Positions 10,564-22,100 of a stretch of 64,000 nt of DNA are shown here, in pieces (position 1 is the first letter of the stretch; each line of letters begins with the position of its first letter). The notes under the pieces were generated by a model. That model made no database searches and was not told the origin of the DNA. It saw only the letters and a program-made list of their open reading frames with translations. Source of the DNA: Alnus glutinosa. Taxonomy: Eukaryota > Streptophyta > Magnoliopsida > Fagales > Betulaceae. The position numbers and the translations under genes were made by a program. The stretch lies in the NCBI RefSeq assembly GCF_958979055.1, contig NC_084892.1, forward strand, positions 25,012,001-25,076,000. Reading direction: 5' to 3'.

Positions 10564-12925
10564 TTATTGCAACTCATATGATGAAAAACTGAAACCTGAT
10601 CTTCCCTCATTAGTCGATTTTAGCTCGAGCTTCTGAAATGGGCTGCACGTTGTTTCAAGTTAATTTCATCAATCAGCTCCTTCTCTTTGTTTTTTTTTGG
10701 GGGGGGTTGGGGGTGGAGAGTAACTAACAGAAAATGCACATTTCCTTCAGAATGTGAAAATACTGCATTCCATATTTTGAAGAAAGAGAATATTAGAAGA
10801 GTTTAACTGACAGGATGGGAGGAAATACCTGCTATTAGGATCATAATAGAAGCCACTGATGTAGCCATCACTACAAGAGAAACAAACATAGTAAAAGCCA
10901 GCTATAGTTAACCCACAGTCTGTCCCAACATTCACAAAGTATTGCTCTTTCCATCTCTGCGCCAGCAAATAAGAGAAACCGGCATGTTATTGCTTCACAT
11001 ATGGTGAGTTCTTTCACCAAATGATTAAAATAATTGAGACTAGGTTACCATAAATATGTGTTTATAGTTACTCAGGTCCAAAGATTTTCCACCATCAACC
11101 TCCACTTGACTCTGAAAAACAACAGGATTAGTTAATACAGAAAATAGTGTGTATGAAAGAAAAGGTTCCGACACTTTTACCAAAAGGGATGCGAAGGATG
11201 GAAACTTGGTCCAGTGCCTTATATCATCGTCTGGCCTGTAGCAAGAGATCATGCAAATCAGCATTGGATAGTTTTGTCCACCATCACTGTTATTTAAAGT
11301 TTCCATGATACAGTAAATGGAAAAAAATAAAATAAAGGAACATACGTCGCTTCCCACTTGCCAGTGAAGAAAGTATAATTCTTTGTGTCAATGATCTCCC
11401 CTTCCCAGAAGGTTACTACCTGAAGTAATCATAAATGAAACAAAAAGGGTTCCATGACTAAACAAGGTAAATCACAATATTCCAACTGCAGCAAACAAGG
11501 TGGTCATGAAACCTTGGCAGTTTTTTTGAATGAAATCCAAGGTACATATTAAGCATACTACTGGGCCTAGTTCCATTATAGTGAGGAAATGTAACCAACC
11601 AATTTACAGCTAAAGGTAGAACTGTATCATATATTCTGTTACGGATCATTCGTATGTATATCATACTGATAAAATAGGATATAAAGCAAAGAGTTAAGTT
11701 TGAAAATTCTGGGTGCGGCTAATATTCATGGCTGCTGCAACCAAAGAAGATGGAGAATGTATGTATAATAACAAGCAATTAGGTGAATATGGCCACAAAA
11801 TATAGTTTTTTTTTCAGTAAGTTTTGGATTTATAAAGAAACACGCAACAATGAGAACATTGAAAAAGCCCGTGGGGAAAGAAACCTCTTGGTTAGGTGCC
11901 TCTTATCAAAGTAACCTATTCTGGCAATAATGTCAGCAGACAGAAGTTTCAAAAAAACCCAGTAGCTGCCTCATTCTTTCATTGCGCTATAACATTTACA
12001 AGATAATTTTTTTTTTCAGTATCTATCCTCTATATATCAACACTGCACAGACAAAGAAAGGAAATATCCTAACAAAAAAAAAAGGAACTGCTTACTGGTG
12101 TGTCCGCCATAGGGACATTGAGAGCTTCCATGGTCCCACATAGATACCCATGTTCAAGGTCACATCCCTGTATTCGAACATTAACTCTCCATGCTTCATC
12201 TTTCTGTGCGCTAGAAACATTCTGAGTACCAGAGAAGGCCTGTGAGAAAATTAAACTGTGAGGATAAACCAAAACTCGTTCACTGAAGCAGAAAGAGGAG
12301 TACCACCTCATATGATGCAAAATTATGAATTTTCGATCGAGATCTCAAACCGTTTCATCAGGTTAGTTTCATTTAGTAGTAAAATATGCAGCTTTATTTT
12401 TTCACTTCAAATGACCAAAGAAGGAAAAGCAGAACATCTTTGACCAAAATTGTAAAGAGATATATGATCATCTAGCAATGCCATTAAAGACTAAAATCTT
12501 AGCTTATGCGTTCACCTCCATAACCCCATGTATGATACTCATTAGGCTCAATATCTATTAGGCAACTAATCATTTGCAGCCATATATGTAGAAGGGTCAC
12601 TAGAAAAATTACTCCATTTACAGAAAGAACCAAAAAAAAAAAAGGGTCGAAGACTAACCTGTCCAACACTCAAAAGTGAGCATGCTGGCGATGTGTTTCC
12701 AGAATTCGCACCTTCACAATTAAGCATGAACATATAGATTAGACCCAGAAACCAAAAACAAAAAGACTTTTTTGACGAGGCCAATAAATTTCAGGTATTT
12801 GCCAGGAAACAAACAAAGCCCTAACTCTGGCACTGAACATTATTCTTATTGCAATTATTTTTGAAGGAACGCGAAATACCTGAAACTTGGGAAGGTGCGG
12901 AGCTCTCCACCACTCTCACTGGCAT
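10564..12925 (-). CDS. GID4: GID4/Vid24 substrate receptor of the GID/CTLH ubiquitin ligase
   Basis: Eight exons (12880-12925, 12659-12711, 12096-12239, 11346-11419, 11181-11235, 11049-11111, 10829-10956, 10564-10642) give 213 residues in phase. In the family, GID4 is the exchangeable receptor of the GID/CTLH E3 ligase: it binds Pro/N-degrons in a beta-barrel pocket and targets proteins for proteasomal turnover in the cytosol and nucleus. Visible signatures are MPVRVVESSAPSQVSGANSG at the N-terminus, CSLLSVGQAFSGTQNVS, DEAWRVNVRIQGCDLEHGYL, CGTMEALNVPMADTPVVTFW, WTKFPSFASLL, VDGGKSLDLSNYKHIFM, EQYFVNVGTDCGLTIAGFYY and VCFSCSDGYISGFYYDPNSS, ending PFQKLELKSTNEG plus a short variable tail. Every domain block is present and no break was seen. 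The first exon is only 46 bp, and the ATG is fixed by the conserved MPVRVVES start. Confidence 0.95.
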
Positions 12926-13303
12926 TTCTTTGATGAATGATCGAATCTCAATTCCCAATCAAAGAAACCAAATGGTAAGCGGCAATATCACGGTCTGTAA
13001 TTTGGGTATTCGATCTTTCTCTAAGAAACTCTGAAAGTGAAAGGTCCAAGGGTTCGCCCAACCGTCTGTGCGCAATTATCCGCGGCGGTCCGAGTGGATC
13101 CGCCTCGTTACCGGCAGTTGGATTATTCGTTTCTTGTTTTCTTCGGAAAAATCGTTTATGAAATATGAAGATTTTAAACCCGATCGTAAAAACTGTATAG
13201 TTTAAAAAGTGCAATTAAATTACGTTTTAAAAATGTTTTATTTTTTTAAAAAAATAAAAAATAAAAAACAAAAAAAATAAAAGTTGTGTTTTCAAATGCA
13301 ATT
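12926..13303. other. GID4 5' flank
   Basis: Likely holds the GID4 promoter and leader, including a GC-richer patch (13060-13115). From about 13205 it turns into AT-rich repeat DNA that continues on the far side of the Harbinger element (compare 13222-13300 with 16618-16690). Confidence 0.45.
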
Positions 13304-13775
13304 TTAGGGTGCGTTTGGGATTGCGATTTCAATAAGTACGATTTAAAAAAGTAGCGATTTCAATAAGTGCAATTTCGAAAACGCAATTTTTAAAATCGCA
13401 CTTAGCGTTTGGTAATATTGATTAAAAAGTGCTTTTTCTGTCAATTGAGTGTTTGGATAATATTAATATAAAAGTGCGATTTCATAAACAAATTACCAAT
13501 ATAGACATTTGTTTATAACAATCAAATAACCAACATGAAGGAGCCAATAGAGGTATGGTTGGAAGCACAATTATGACACAAGCTTTGATTAGCAAAGCGG
13601 CCGGGGTGTTGCCGGGGTGTTTCATCATCATGTAAACCATCAAAGTAAACCAATACCGTCTATCAAATTAAACTTTTACATAATTCACCAATAATTCAAA
13701 CTAGTAATTGATAAGTACAATAAAAACTTAAAGTACAATAAAAATTACCCTAAAACATAAATAAGAAAGTATTGT

Positions 13776-14063
13776 TTACAGCCCACAAATGGACCGAGCT
13801 ATGTGGTCACGAACCACTTTCATCTCCTCATCATGTATATTACCAATGTTTTCTTGACTGTTACTCTCTATTTCATCATCATTGCTCTCTAGATTATCGG
13901 AGTTACTTTTATCCCACTTAAATCCCTTATCCTTCCTATCATGTATTCTAATAAAATTATGAAGGACTGCGGTAGCAACTACAATGAGCATTTGGTCTTT
14001 AATATCATAAGACGGCATTTGCCTTAAAATAACAATGTTTTTGAGAAATTGTTCAACAATCAC
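13776..14063 (-). pseudogene. Harbinger (HARBI1-like) transposase, C-terminal remnant
   Basis: About 95 codons match the end of DDE-type Harbinger transposases. ILRQMPSY is followed by VVATAVLHNFIRIHDRKDKG, the conserved tail of the catalytic domain, and then an acidic Asn/Ser/Glu-rich end. The family's usual length is near 400 residues, so roughly three quarters is gone, probably by internal deletion. The fragment begins about at the third catalytic acidic residue. No ATG opens it; the first in-frame candidate codon is GTG. Confidence 0.85.
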
Positions 14064-14190
14064 AATCTAGAAAATCACATTGTTCAAATATAAAATAACA
14101 TAAGCTACCACAAGTGGAGAAAATAAAATCACATAGTCCAAACATTTTCTTTAGCATAAAAAAAAAAACACGTAGTTTATCACTTGCTAA

Positions 14191-15274
14191 TCAAATAGAG
14201 AAGTGGCGCCCCCCCAACAATGCTGCTTCATCTTTTAGAAACATAAGCTGCAAATGTGGTTTTTCCATCACAACAAACATATCTCTCTTCTCTCTATTCT
14301 GGAAGATACGAGCTGCCATACGATGAAGATCATTACCCTCCTCAATACCATCTAAGGTGCACACGCGCTCCATGACATCACGAATACTGCTTCCTAAATT
14401 TCCTGAACTAGATGACCTCTTTAGCTCTATAGCATCACTGATACGACTGAGCTCGTGTACCAGCTTTGACACTGTTCCTCCTTTCTTCCCTTTACTTTGC
14501 ATGAAGGTAGCTCCTCGCTTCTTTCTATTTTCTTTGTGTGGCTGTGTAGGATTAGGTAGCTGTGTAGAATTAGGTGGTTGTGTAGGACTAAGTATCTCAA
14601 TATCATCATGACCATTTTGAGGACTCGGCTCACCGAATGAGTCACATGACACATCCACGAGAGTCTCAAAATTATTAGGAAAAACTCCCGAAGAGGGGGT
14701 CCATGAATTTTCTCCCGTGGCCGCAGTATCTTTGAACATAACATCTAATAAATGAAGGTTCTCTAGACCTTTTTCTCGAAATTTTAAAGCATCAGGAACC
14801 TCCTACATAATTAAAATGGCCATATTAATAGCTAAAAGTACGTAATATTCCTTTAAAAAAAAAAAGAAAAAAAAAAAAAGAAGAAACATAAATTGGTTAT
14901 GAAAAACACACCTTTAACTTCCTATCCCACCACTCATTTGTTGCAGCTATTGTTCCTTTGGCTGCGTCCCATCCCAATCCAGTTTCACTTCCTTGTAATT
15001 TGTTCCAAAGAATCCAATCTTTCTTCAATGTATCCCACTTATTCTTAAACTTACGATATTCCCATGACTTACCAGTCTTATTTTTAAATGCTGCTTCAAT
15101 GTTTTTCCAACCTATTTTTGTAAAGTGGGTATTTGGTCGATTACCTTGAAACACCTCATCCACACAAACTTCACAAAAGGCTGTAGTCAATTGGACAGTC
15201 CAAAGAGCTTTAGCATCTGAGTTTCTTTGTTTTGATTGAGGGTTAGAATTGGAGTTTATATTTTTATTATCCAT
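14191..15274 (-). CDS. Harbinger-associated Myb/SANT-like DNA-binding protein
   Basis: Two exons, 14912-15274 and 14191-14802, joined GT-AG in phase, give 324 residues. Residues ~20-120 form a Myb/SANT-like (trihelix) domain with the regularly spaced tryptophans of the family: ALWTVQL, HFTKIGWKNIEAAF, WEYRKFKNKWDTLKKDWILW and ATNEWWDRKL. A Pro/Thr-rich linker and a basic KENRKKRGATF stretch follow, then a charged helical tail. In PIF/Harbinger elements the companion Myb-like protein binds the transposon ends and helps the transposase into the nucleus. Here this gene looks whole although the transposase is lost. It could be expressed as an orphan DNA-binding protein; plants also have domesticated relatives, but its position inside a bounded element argues for transposon origin. 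Confidence 0.85.
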
Positions 15275-15360
15275 CTACAAAATTATAATTTTAAAGTTAG
15301 ATCGAAAAACTAATATATACCAAAGAGATTATAATTTCAGCAAAAATCATTGTGCCTATC

Positions 15361-15858
15361 ACTGTTAAGTGAACAATAATCTATTAAAAAAAAGTGATCA
15401 ATCAGTTTGGTCGATTAAAAAAAAATTATGTAGGAAAAGTATTGTACTTAATATTGAACAGTAATCTATTAAACTATTAAAATTTGAGATGGTTTTTTTA
15501 AAAAAAATAAAAAAATAAAAATTATTGTACATATTACTGTTCAGTAAACAGAGTTGAAACAAATGATTTAAAAATAAATAAATAAAATAACTGCTCTGCG
15601 CAGTTCCAAAAAAAAAAATATTGATCACTGTTCACTAAACAGTGATCTATTGAAATTCATGATTAAAAAAAATAGCACAGTTCAAAAAAAAATTATTACT
15701 GTTCAGCGAACAGTGATGGATCACTGTTCAACGAACAGTAATCTATTAAAATCTGTGAATAATTAAAAATATAAAAAAAATCGTTTAAAAAAATAATAAT
15801 AAAAAAAAATAAAGATCACCCATTCATTGCCTCTTCGGATAACTGTTCACTGAACAGT
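15361..15858. repeat. Cluster of ACTGTTCA(N)TGAACAGT palindromes
   Basis: At least six copies of a 16-17 bp palindrome of the form ACTGTTCA-N-TGAACAGT lie at about 15361, 15537, 15627, 15698, 15723 and 15842, several followed by AATCTATT. They lie upstream of the Myb/SANT gene, inside the Harbinger element. Evenly repeated palindromes of this kind suit binding of a dimeric DNA-binding protein, possibly the transposon's own product. Confidence 0.7.
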
Positions 15859-17061
15859 AATATATTATAAAACAAATAAGTTATGCGCCACAGCTTGCAG
15901 TCATCAATCAAATACTTATCAATTACTGTGCCTGCAGTGTACAATTCTATCACCTGTCTATCAATTTAAACGTTTACTCCACTATTAAAAAAAAAAATCA
16001 TCACGCATGGTCTAACGTTTACTGTCTTTTATCTTTCTTTTTCAACGTATAAGGATATCCAAGCACATATTGACTGCCTTCTTGCTTCTACCCTTCTTTC
16101 AGTTCTTTGTCAACATATATCTATGAAGTTTATGACTACCCTTCTCAAACAAAACCACACAAACAGCAAGAAAATGCGACTCTGAAAAAGCAGATTCACC
16201 GATCAGAAGGTAAGATACTTACTTGAGTTTTGGAGGCAAGATGCGGCAGGAGCAAGTCTGGAGCAGGCCAACGCCGGGGAGAAAGAAGAGAGGCAGAGAG
16301 AAAGACCAAGAAAAATAAGAAAAAACAAGGGTTTTAAAATATTTTAGGTGGGTAATCTTGGTATTTTTTTTCTTCCCGCTGAAAATTTTGGTAACTATCG
16401 CGCCAAATAATTGCTATGCGAAATCGTGGTTTTTGATTAAATTCGCACTTTTCTAATTAAGCAGCTACTATCCTGCTGCCAGAAATCGTGGTTTTTTCCA
16501 CGATTTCAGAAAATGCGATTTTAAATCGCAATCTCCAAACGCCCCACGATTTGCGATTTCGTTTAAAATCGCAAATTATTTATGCGAATAAGCAGTCCCA
16601 AACGGGCACTTAAAAAATTGCGTTTTAAATTATTTTTTTAAAAAAAAGAAAAAAAAAAAGAAAAATTGTGTTTTCAAATATTTGGTAAGAGTAATGCTAC
16701 ACACTCTCACTTCTTCACATGAACCACACACATTTCTCCACGAGATATAATTATTTACCAACTTTTCACACAACTATCCTATGAGGTAGAGAATCATAGA
16801 ATAATTGTGTTTTTTTTTTTTTCTTTTTTCAAAGAGCTTATGATTCTCTGCCACATAGGATAGTTGTGTGAAAAATTGGCAATGAATCATATCTCTTTTT
16901 TCACACCCTTAGTGCATTCTTAGTAGCCTCATCAAAATAGTTTTTTAGCTATTTTAGTGAACTAATTTGATAAAAACACTAAAAAATCACTCACAGTAGC
17001 CGCACCACTTTAACCAAAAAGTTTTTGTGTGTAAAAATACTCACCAATTTTGATGAGTAAA

Positions 17062-18252
17062 GCATTCCTAGTAGCCTCACCAAATTTTACTCACCAAAAT
17101 AACTAAAAATTACTTTTTTCTATTCTGGTGAGCCACTTTATTAAAATTTCCCCAGCAGTCTCACCATTTTAACTAGTCAATATTCACTATTCCATTTAAA
17201 TAATAATTTTTTCATATTTATTTATTTTTTCTCTATATAATCTTTTTACAAAAAATCATTTATATCCATGAAATAAGGACATTATCGTTTGAGAGATGGG
17301 AGATGGGAGAAGAAAATGAGAGAAAAAAAGAAAAAAGTGTGCTAATCATGTGAGAGAGAAAGGTGAAACAAAATTTGGTGAGTAGGTTGTTGAGTGAAAA
17401 TGCCTTATCTAATTTGGTTAGTAATTTCAGTCATCAAATTTTTTTGGTTAAAATGGTGAGGCTGCTGGGAGTGGTTTTTCAGGATTTTTATCAAATTGGC
17501 TCACCAAAATAGCTAAAAAATTATTTTGGTGAGGCTACTAAGAATGCTCTATTCACTCACCAACCCACTCACCAATTTTGTTTCTCTTTTATCTCTCACA
17601 TGATTCACACTTTTTTCCTTTTTTTTTTATCTCTCATTTTCTTCTCCCTTCTCCCTTCTCCCATCTCCCATCTCCCATCTCCCATCTCCCATCTCTCATC
17701 TTTCTCACACGATGATGTCCTTATTTTATGAACATGAAGGTTTCTTTGTCCCTGACATAAACTTTGTGGTTCTTTCATTTATCTCTTTCTTGAATTAGGT
17801 TGAGAAGCAAATGATCACTTCTATAAATTTCTTAGCAATGATTTAATCTCAAGTTGAAGGTGTATGGTAGCTTGTTGTATAAAAAAATTAAATAGAAAAA
17901 GAATAAAGAAATCTGAAAAATATTATTTTAATGGAATAATATTGTTTAATGAATTTTTTTCTTTCTTTCTTGAATTTGGTTGAGAAGCAAATGAAAACTT
18001 CTGTGAATTTCTTAGTAATAATCTAATCTCAAGATGAAGGTGTATGGTTGCTTGTTATATAAAAAAATTAAATAGAGAAAGAATAAAGAAATCTGAAAAA
18101 AAAAAATATTATTTAAATAGAATAGTGATAGTGAATAGTTAAAATGATGAGGTTGCTGGGAGAATTTCAAAAAAGTGGCTCACCAGAATAGAGAAAAATG
18201 GTTTTCAGCTACTTTGGTGAGTAAAATTTGATGAGGCTACTAGGAATGCTCT
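17062..18252. mobile_element. Long foldback element, ends AGCATTCCTAGTAGCCTCA
   Basis: The left end AGCATTCCTAGTAGCCTCAC and the right end TGAGGCTACTAGGAATGCT are inverted repeats, and inversion continues deep into the element. Left-arm matches include the ACTAGTCAATATTCACTATT region and the GAGATGGGAGATGGGAG purine tract near 17290; the right arm has the matching CTCCCATCTC tract near 17650-17700. Further copies of the same terminus at 16914 and 17530 show repeated insertion or internal duplication. No protein is encoded. Confidence 0.65.
17795..18128. repeat. Tandem duplication of ~150 bp, period ~178 bp
   Basis: Two copies begin TTGAGAAGCAAATGA (about 17800 and 17980) and share the GAAGGTGTATGGT and AAAAATTAAATAGA segments. 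They sit in the right arm of the foldback element and have no counterpart in the left arm, so they were added later. Confidence 0.7.
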
Positions 18253-18439
18253 AATTTGATGATGCTATTAAGGTGGTTTTTAAAACCACCATTGGCTTTG
18301 ATATGAATCTTTATTGGATTTTAATCCAATGATGGTTTTAAAAGCCACCTAAGAGTGTGGAGAAATGGGTGTGGAGAAGTGAGAGTATTCGTAGCATTAA
18401 TCATTTGGTAAAGGATGCATTTTAAAAAATGTATTATTT

Positions 18440-18790
18440 TAAGGGTCCATTTTGGTTTACGATTTTAAAATGTACGATTTGAAAATGTAATTTTAAAAAA
18501 TACAATTAAACGTTTGGTAAAATAACAATTTATCATTTAAAATCGCAATTTACTTTTTTAAATCGTGCATTTTTAGATAAGTACTCACTCACTTGCGATT
18601 TAAAAATGCATATATATTTTTTTTTTTTATATACTATCAAGCACAATTTTTAAAAATGCACTTCAAAACAATAAACTTTTTGCAATTTTGTTTAAAATTG
18701 CAGTTTTTGTATACTAAATTGCAACGTGAAATGCACTATAAAAGCTAAACTTTGATTTTAAAGGGTAAGCAACCAAATATGTTAACTATG
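18440..18790. repeat. AAATCGCA-rich MITE-like segment
   Basis: AT-rich sequence with ATCGCAATTT/AAATTGCA motifs, starting near GGGTCCATTTTGGTTTACG and ending near GCAACGTGAAATGCAC. Composition and motifs resemble the Harbinger-related ends at 13307 and 1-66. No clean target duplication was found. Confidence 0.35.
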
Positions 18791-19140
18791 TTTTTAAGGT
18801 TGTATTTTAAAATCGTTATTTTTAACTCACATGGACATTTTGAAATCGCAAATCCAAATAAACCTTAATCGTTTTTATCAAATCGATCTTTGCTATAGAT
18901 TTTATATATTTTTCTTACAGAACTCTAACAAAATTTTAACTCTCATCTCTCATTCCTTTTTTGTGAGGGTGGGTTGTAGAGGCCAAACAATCTTTGATAA
19001 AGGGTCGAGTAAAGGGGGCAACCTCCACGGCTCCACCCTCCACAGACAAGGGGTGGTGGTTGTCAACTTATAGAGGTTAGGGATATGTAATTTCTATATT
19101 ACTTTGATTTACATCAAATTTATACCAAGACACTTTGAGT

Positions 19141-19196
19141 GTGAGACCCATGCATGTGGGACCCACATATATGGGACCCACATGCGTGGGTCTCAC
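19141..19196. repeat. 56-bp near-perfect palindrome
   Basis: GTGAGACCCATGCATGTGGG on the left is mirrored by CCCACATGCGTGGGTCTCAC on the right around a central ATAT. Only three of 28 pairs mismatch. GGGACCCA is also repeated within each arm. Nothing known is recognised. Confidence 0.8.
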
Positions 19197-19225
19197 ATCC
19201 TATGTGTATTGATGTAAAATATCAT

Positions 19226-19912
19226 TACCTTAGAGGCTATCCTCCATTTTTTAATTTTTTTTTTTTTTTATTGGTAACTTCTTTTTATTTAGGGTATAAT
19301 TTTAATTTTGTCAGAAATTCATACAAAAAAAAAAATATTGATTTAATCATTTTTAAAATTTAGGGATCGATTAAAAATTAAAAAATTAAAAAACTTACTC
19401 CTTGATTTAGTAATTTTGTTTTCTTCACATACCATCTGCTTTAATTGAAAATTTAATACCCCATTCCAATTTTATTTTTTTCAAAAAAAATAAAAATTCA
19501 ATGATATTTGTTTTTGAAAATTATGATTTCTAAAATTAAAAACTAATGCATTAAATAATATTCCTTAAAAAAGAAATTATAAGGTGGATAAACAATTTAT
19601 GATTAAGCAAGTAACTATTAACTAATAAGATTAATGGTATTTTATTGTTATAGATTTATGTTGTTTTGTGATGCTAATTTCAATTACCACATGTTCTTGG
19701 GAGGATTCCCTTCTTTTACCTACAATTAATTAGAATCAAAGTTAATTTCATCATGAGTATAGAATTTGTGGGTCAAAATTGTTTTGATTTTTGATCCAAG
19801 AGAGAAAAAGAAACAGAAAAAGAAAAAAGAAAAAAGGGACTTTCAATGCAAATGGAAATGTGAAATATCTGTTTTTGTTTCTTTTCCCTTTTCGGTTCAT
19901 GTTGATGTTAGT
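19226..19912. repeat. Remnant of the LecRK-array spacer
   Basis: This segment matches 27290-27760 and 38195-38650 plus 39275-39560 of the later spacers. Shared marks are CTATCCTCCATTTTTT, GGTAACTTCTTTTTATTTAG, GGTGGATAAACAATTTATG and the TTTCAATGCAAA tract. It stops at the LTR at 19914. It is the left-most trace of the array unit. Confidence 0.75.
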
Positions 19913-19913
19913 G

Positions 19914-21370
19914 TGTTATGAAAATAAAATTCTACAACAAGTAGAAGACGTTGACATAACTTGTATTAGTTTATCTTAGAGTAATCGTACTTTAATTAAA
20001 TAAAAATAAAAATAATTATCTATCTAAGTCAGAGTCTTTTAATTATTTGTAACATTATGACGCAAAAGTCATTTAATAGTAGGTTTTTTCAAGTTAGAGT
20101 TTAAGTTATCTCTAAGTAGTTTATTTATATTAAGAGTATATCTGAAGGTAGAAGTAGGAGTCCATCTTCTATTCTATGTCTTTGTAATTCTCTTATTTAT
20201 ATACGTAAGTGATTAATAAAAAGTAAGCATAATTAATTTCAAACCGTGTGTTTGAAAGTGTCTAGGTTCCCTCAAAATCTAAAAGGTCTAAAATTTACGT
20301 TCCCTCAAAACCTATCAAATTATCTTGTTGCGTGTTTGTGAAATCATTCACGTAACATTTTGGTATCAGAGCCAAATTCGTCTCCAATGGCAAACCCACG
20401 TATGGACCTCGATTGGAAAACCAATTTTCCAACATCCAAACCATGTTCGAAGGGCTAATGAAACATAATGCAGAGCACACCAAGATCTTAGCCAAGATTA
20501 AAGCAAGTAATGCCAAGTTGCACAGCCTTCTCTCAAAGAAAGTGTTCGATGCACAACAAAATGAACAAACAGTGCCAACCTCATCGCCATCACAACCAAA
20601 GGCACCCGACCAACCACTACACCACGTAGAAAATCCAATAGCACAGAACATACTGCACTACTACGCTGTTAAGGCCACATCAGCATTGGCATCAAAGTCT
20701 AAACAAAATGATTTGTACCATTAGCACGGGTCACCACAAGAATTGTTATTTGAGAAGACTCACAAGATGCATCATGATTCACACCAGTTCTTTGCATAAA
20801 TCATGACACTTGCACACAAAACCACAGTGAAGATGGAGATCCAACTGCGATAGAAATTGAAACGACTTTCTGAGGAGGAAGTGAACCCACCTTCAGGACA
20901 CCCGCCTAGGAAGCGAATGGAAAAGAGGATTTTCCAATTTTGCCCTTGAGAACAAAGACAATTCTATGGAGAAATGAATGTTATGAAAGTAAAATTCTAT
21001 AGCAGGTAGAAGATATTGACATAACTTGCATTAGTTTATCTTAGAATAATCGTAGTTTAATTAAATAAAGATAATTATAGTTATCTATCCAAGTCAGTGT
21101 CTTTTAATTATTTATAGCACTATGGTGCAAAAGTCATTTAGTAGTAAGTTTCTCCAAGTTAGAATTTGAGTTATCTCCAATTAGTTCATTTGTATTATGA
21201 GTTTTGAGGGTAGAGGTAGGAGTTCATCTTTTATTCTATGTTTTTGTAACTTTCTTATTTATATGCATGAGTGATTAATAAAAAGTATGCATAATTTATC
21301 CCAAACTTTGTCTTTGGAAATGTTTAAGTTCACTCAGAATCTAAAAGGTTTAGGATTCCTCAGAATCTAG
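19914..21370 (+). mobile_element. Short LTR retrotransposon fossil with two LTRs
   Basis: A left LTR (19914-20357, TGTTATG...TAACA) is followed by a Met-tRNA-type primer site, TGGTATCAGAGCC (20361), about 600 bp of interior with a gag-like start (20413-20724), and a right LTR from 20979 whose similarity fades near 21370. Roughly one base in eight to ten differs between the LTRs, so it is old, probably several million years. It is broken and lacks pol. Confidence 0.8.
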
Positions 21371-22018
21371 GATGAGAGAAAAGATTAAGGCAAATTTAGG
21401 GAAACAACACTGCAGAGAAAACAAGGAATGGAGAAAACCCTAAGGCAAATCCAATGAGACAACCCTGTAGAGAAAACACAGAAGGGAGAAAACCCTAAGG
21501 CAAATGCAAGGAGACAACTCTGCAGAGAAAACAAGGAAGTGAGACAACCTTCAATTTTTAGGTAACTCCTGGTTTACAGGTTTCGGGTTTGCAGGTTAGC
21601 AAGTTCTTAGGAAGCATATGGCCATCCCTGGAGATAGGGAGAAAACCCTAAGGAAAAACAAGAAGGCATGGGGTCGGATTTAACCATTGGGTTTGTAGTT
21701 TTTAGGTTTCGGGTTTTCATAAACCACAAAAGCATCACACATTTTGAGAAGATATTTTCAACAAAATTTACTAAGGAGCACAACCCTCGGAATCCGAAGG
21801 CGGGGGGGTAGGTCAGTATCCATCAAGATAGAAAGACGTGTCTCAGGTGTGATCACACGCCTAGTGTCCCCACGAACAACAGTTAAACTCGAGACATTCA
21901 AAAGTAGAAAGCTAAAGATTGTTCAAACATTGGAACAAGCCAAGACTCGAATTTTTCGAGACATAAAATTCTCATTATCCGAACATGCATCGGGTAAGGG
22001 AATTTGGGGGTAACTGTT
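21371..22018 (+). mobile_element. Ty3/gypsy-type 3' internal fragment
   Basis: The stretch carries about three ~58-bp repeats around GAGAAAACCCTAAGGCAAAT and then a polypurine tract (GGGAATTTGGGGGTAA) just before TGTTGA, the expected LTR start. The same arrangement precedes the right LTR at 60252. It is a fossil fragment without the rest of the element. Confidence 0.6.
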
Positions 22019-22019
22019 G

Positions 22020-22050
<31 letters not shown>

Positions 22051-22100
22051 AGAAGAAGAAGAAGAAGAAGAAGAAGAAAAGCAAAAGCAAAAGCAAAAGT
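22019..22100. repeat. Compound microsatellite (GAAA)n (GAA)n (GCAAAA)n
   Basis: Three successive purine-rich simple repeats begin exactly at the truncated LTR start, suggesting slippage at or after the truncation. Confidence 0.9.

Larger units (their letters stand above)
13307..16609 (-). mobile_element. PIF/Harbinger DNA transposon with TTA target duplication
   Basis: The left end is GGGTGCGTTTGGGATTGC; the right end, read inward, is GTGCCCGTTTGGGACTGC. TTA flanks both sides (13304-13306 and 16610-16612). The 3.3-kb element reads on the minus strand: subterminal AAATCGCA-rich inverted arms, a palindrome-rich leader (15361-15858), a two-exon Myb/SANT gene (14191-15274) and then a C-terminal transposase remnant (13776-14063). 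Most of the transposase, including its first catalytic residues, is missing, so the element cannot move without a helper. Confidence 0.92.
16684..18406. mobile_element. MITE with ~55-bp inverted ends, split by a foldback element
   Basis: GTAATGCTACACACTCTCAC at about 16688 is matched by its inverted copy GTGAGAGTATTCGTAGCATT near 18380. Inside lies a hairpin of about 60-bp arms (16741-16800 against 16837-16895, sharing CACAACTATCC(T)ATG). A second hairpin, 18270-18348, is built on AAGGTGGTTTTTAAAACCAC. A separate foldback (about 17062-18252) has been inserted. Confidence 0.6.

Noticed and set aside
20361-20373. tRNA-like match TGGTATCAGAGCC
   Set aside because: It is the primer-binding site beside an LTR, not a tRNA gene; no cloverleaf follows. 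No tRNA or rRNA gene was found elsewhere in the window.
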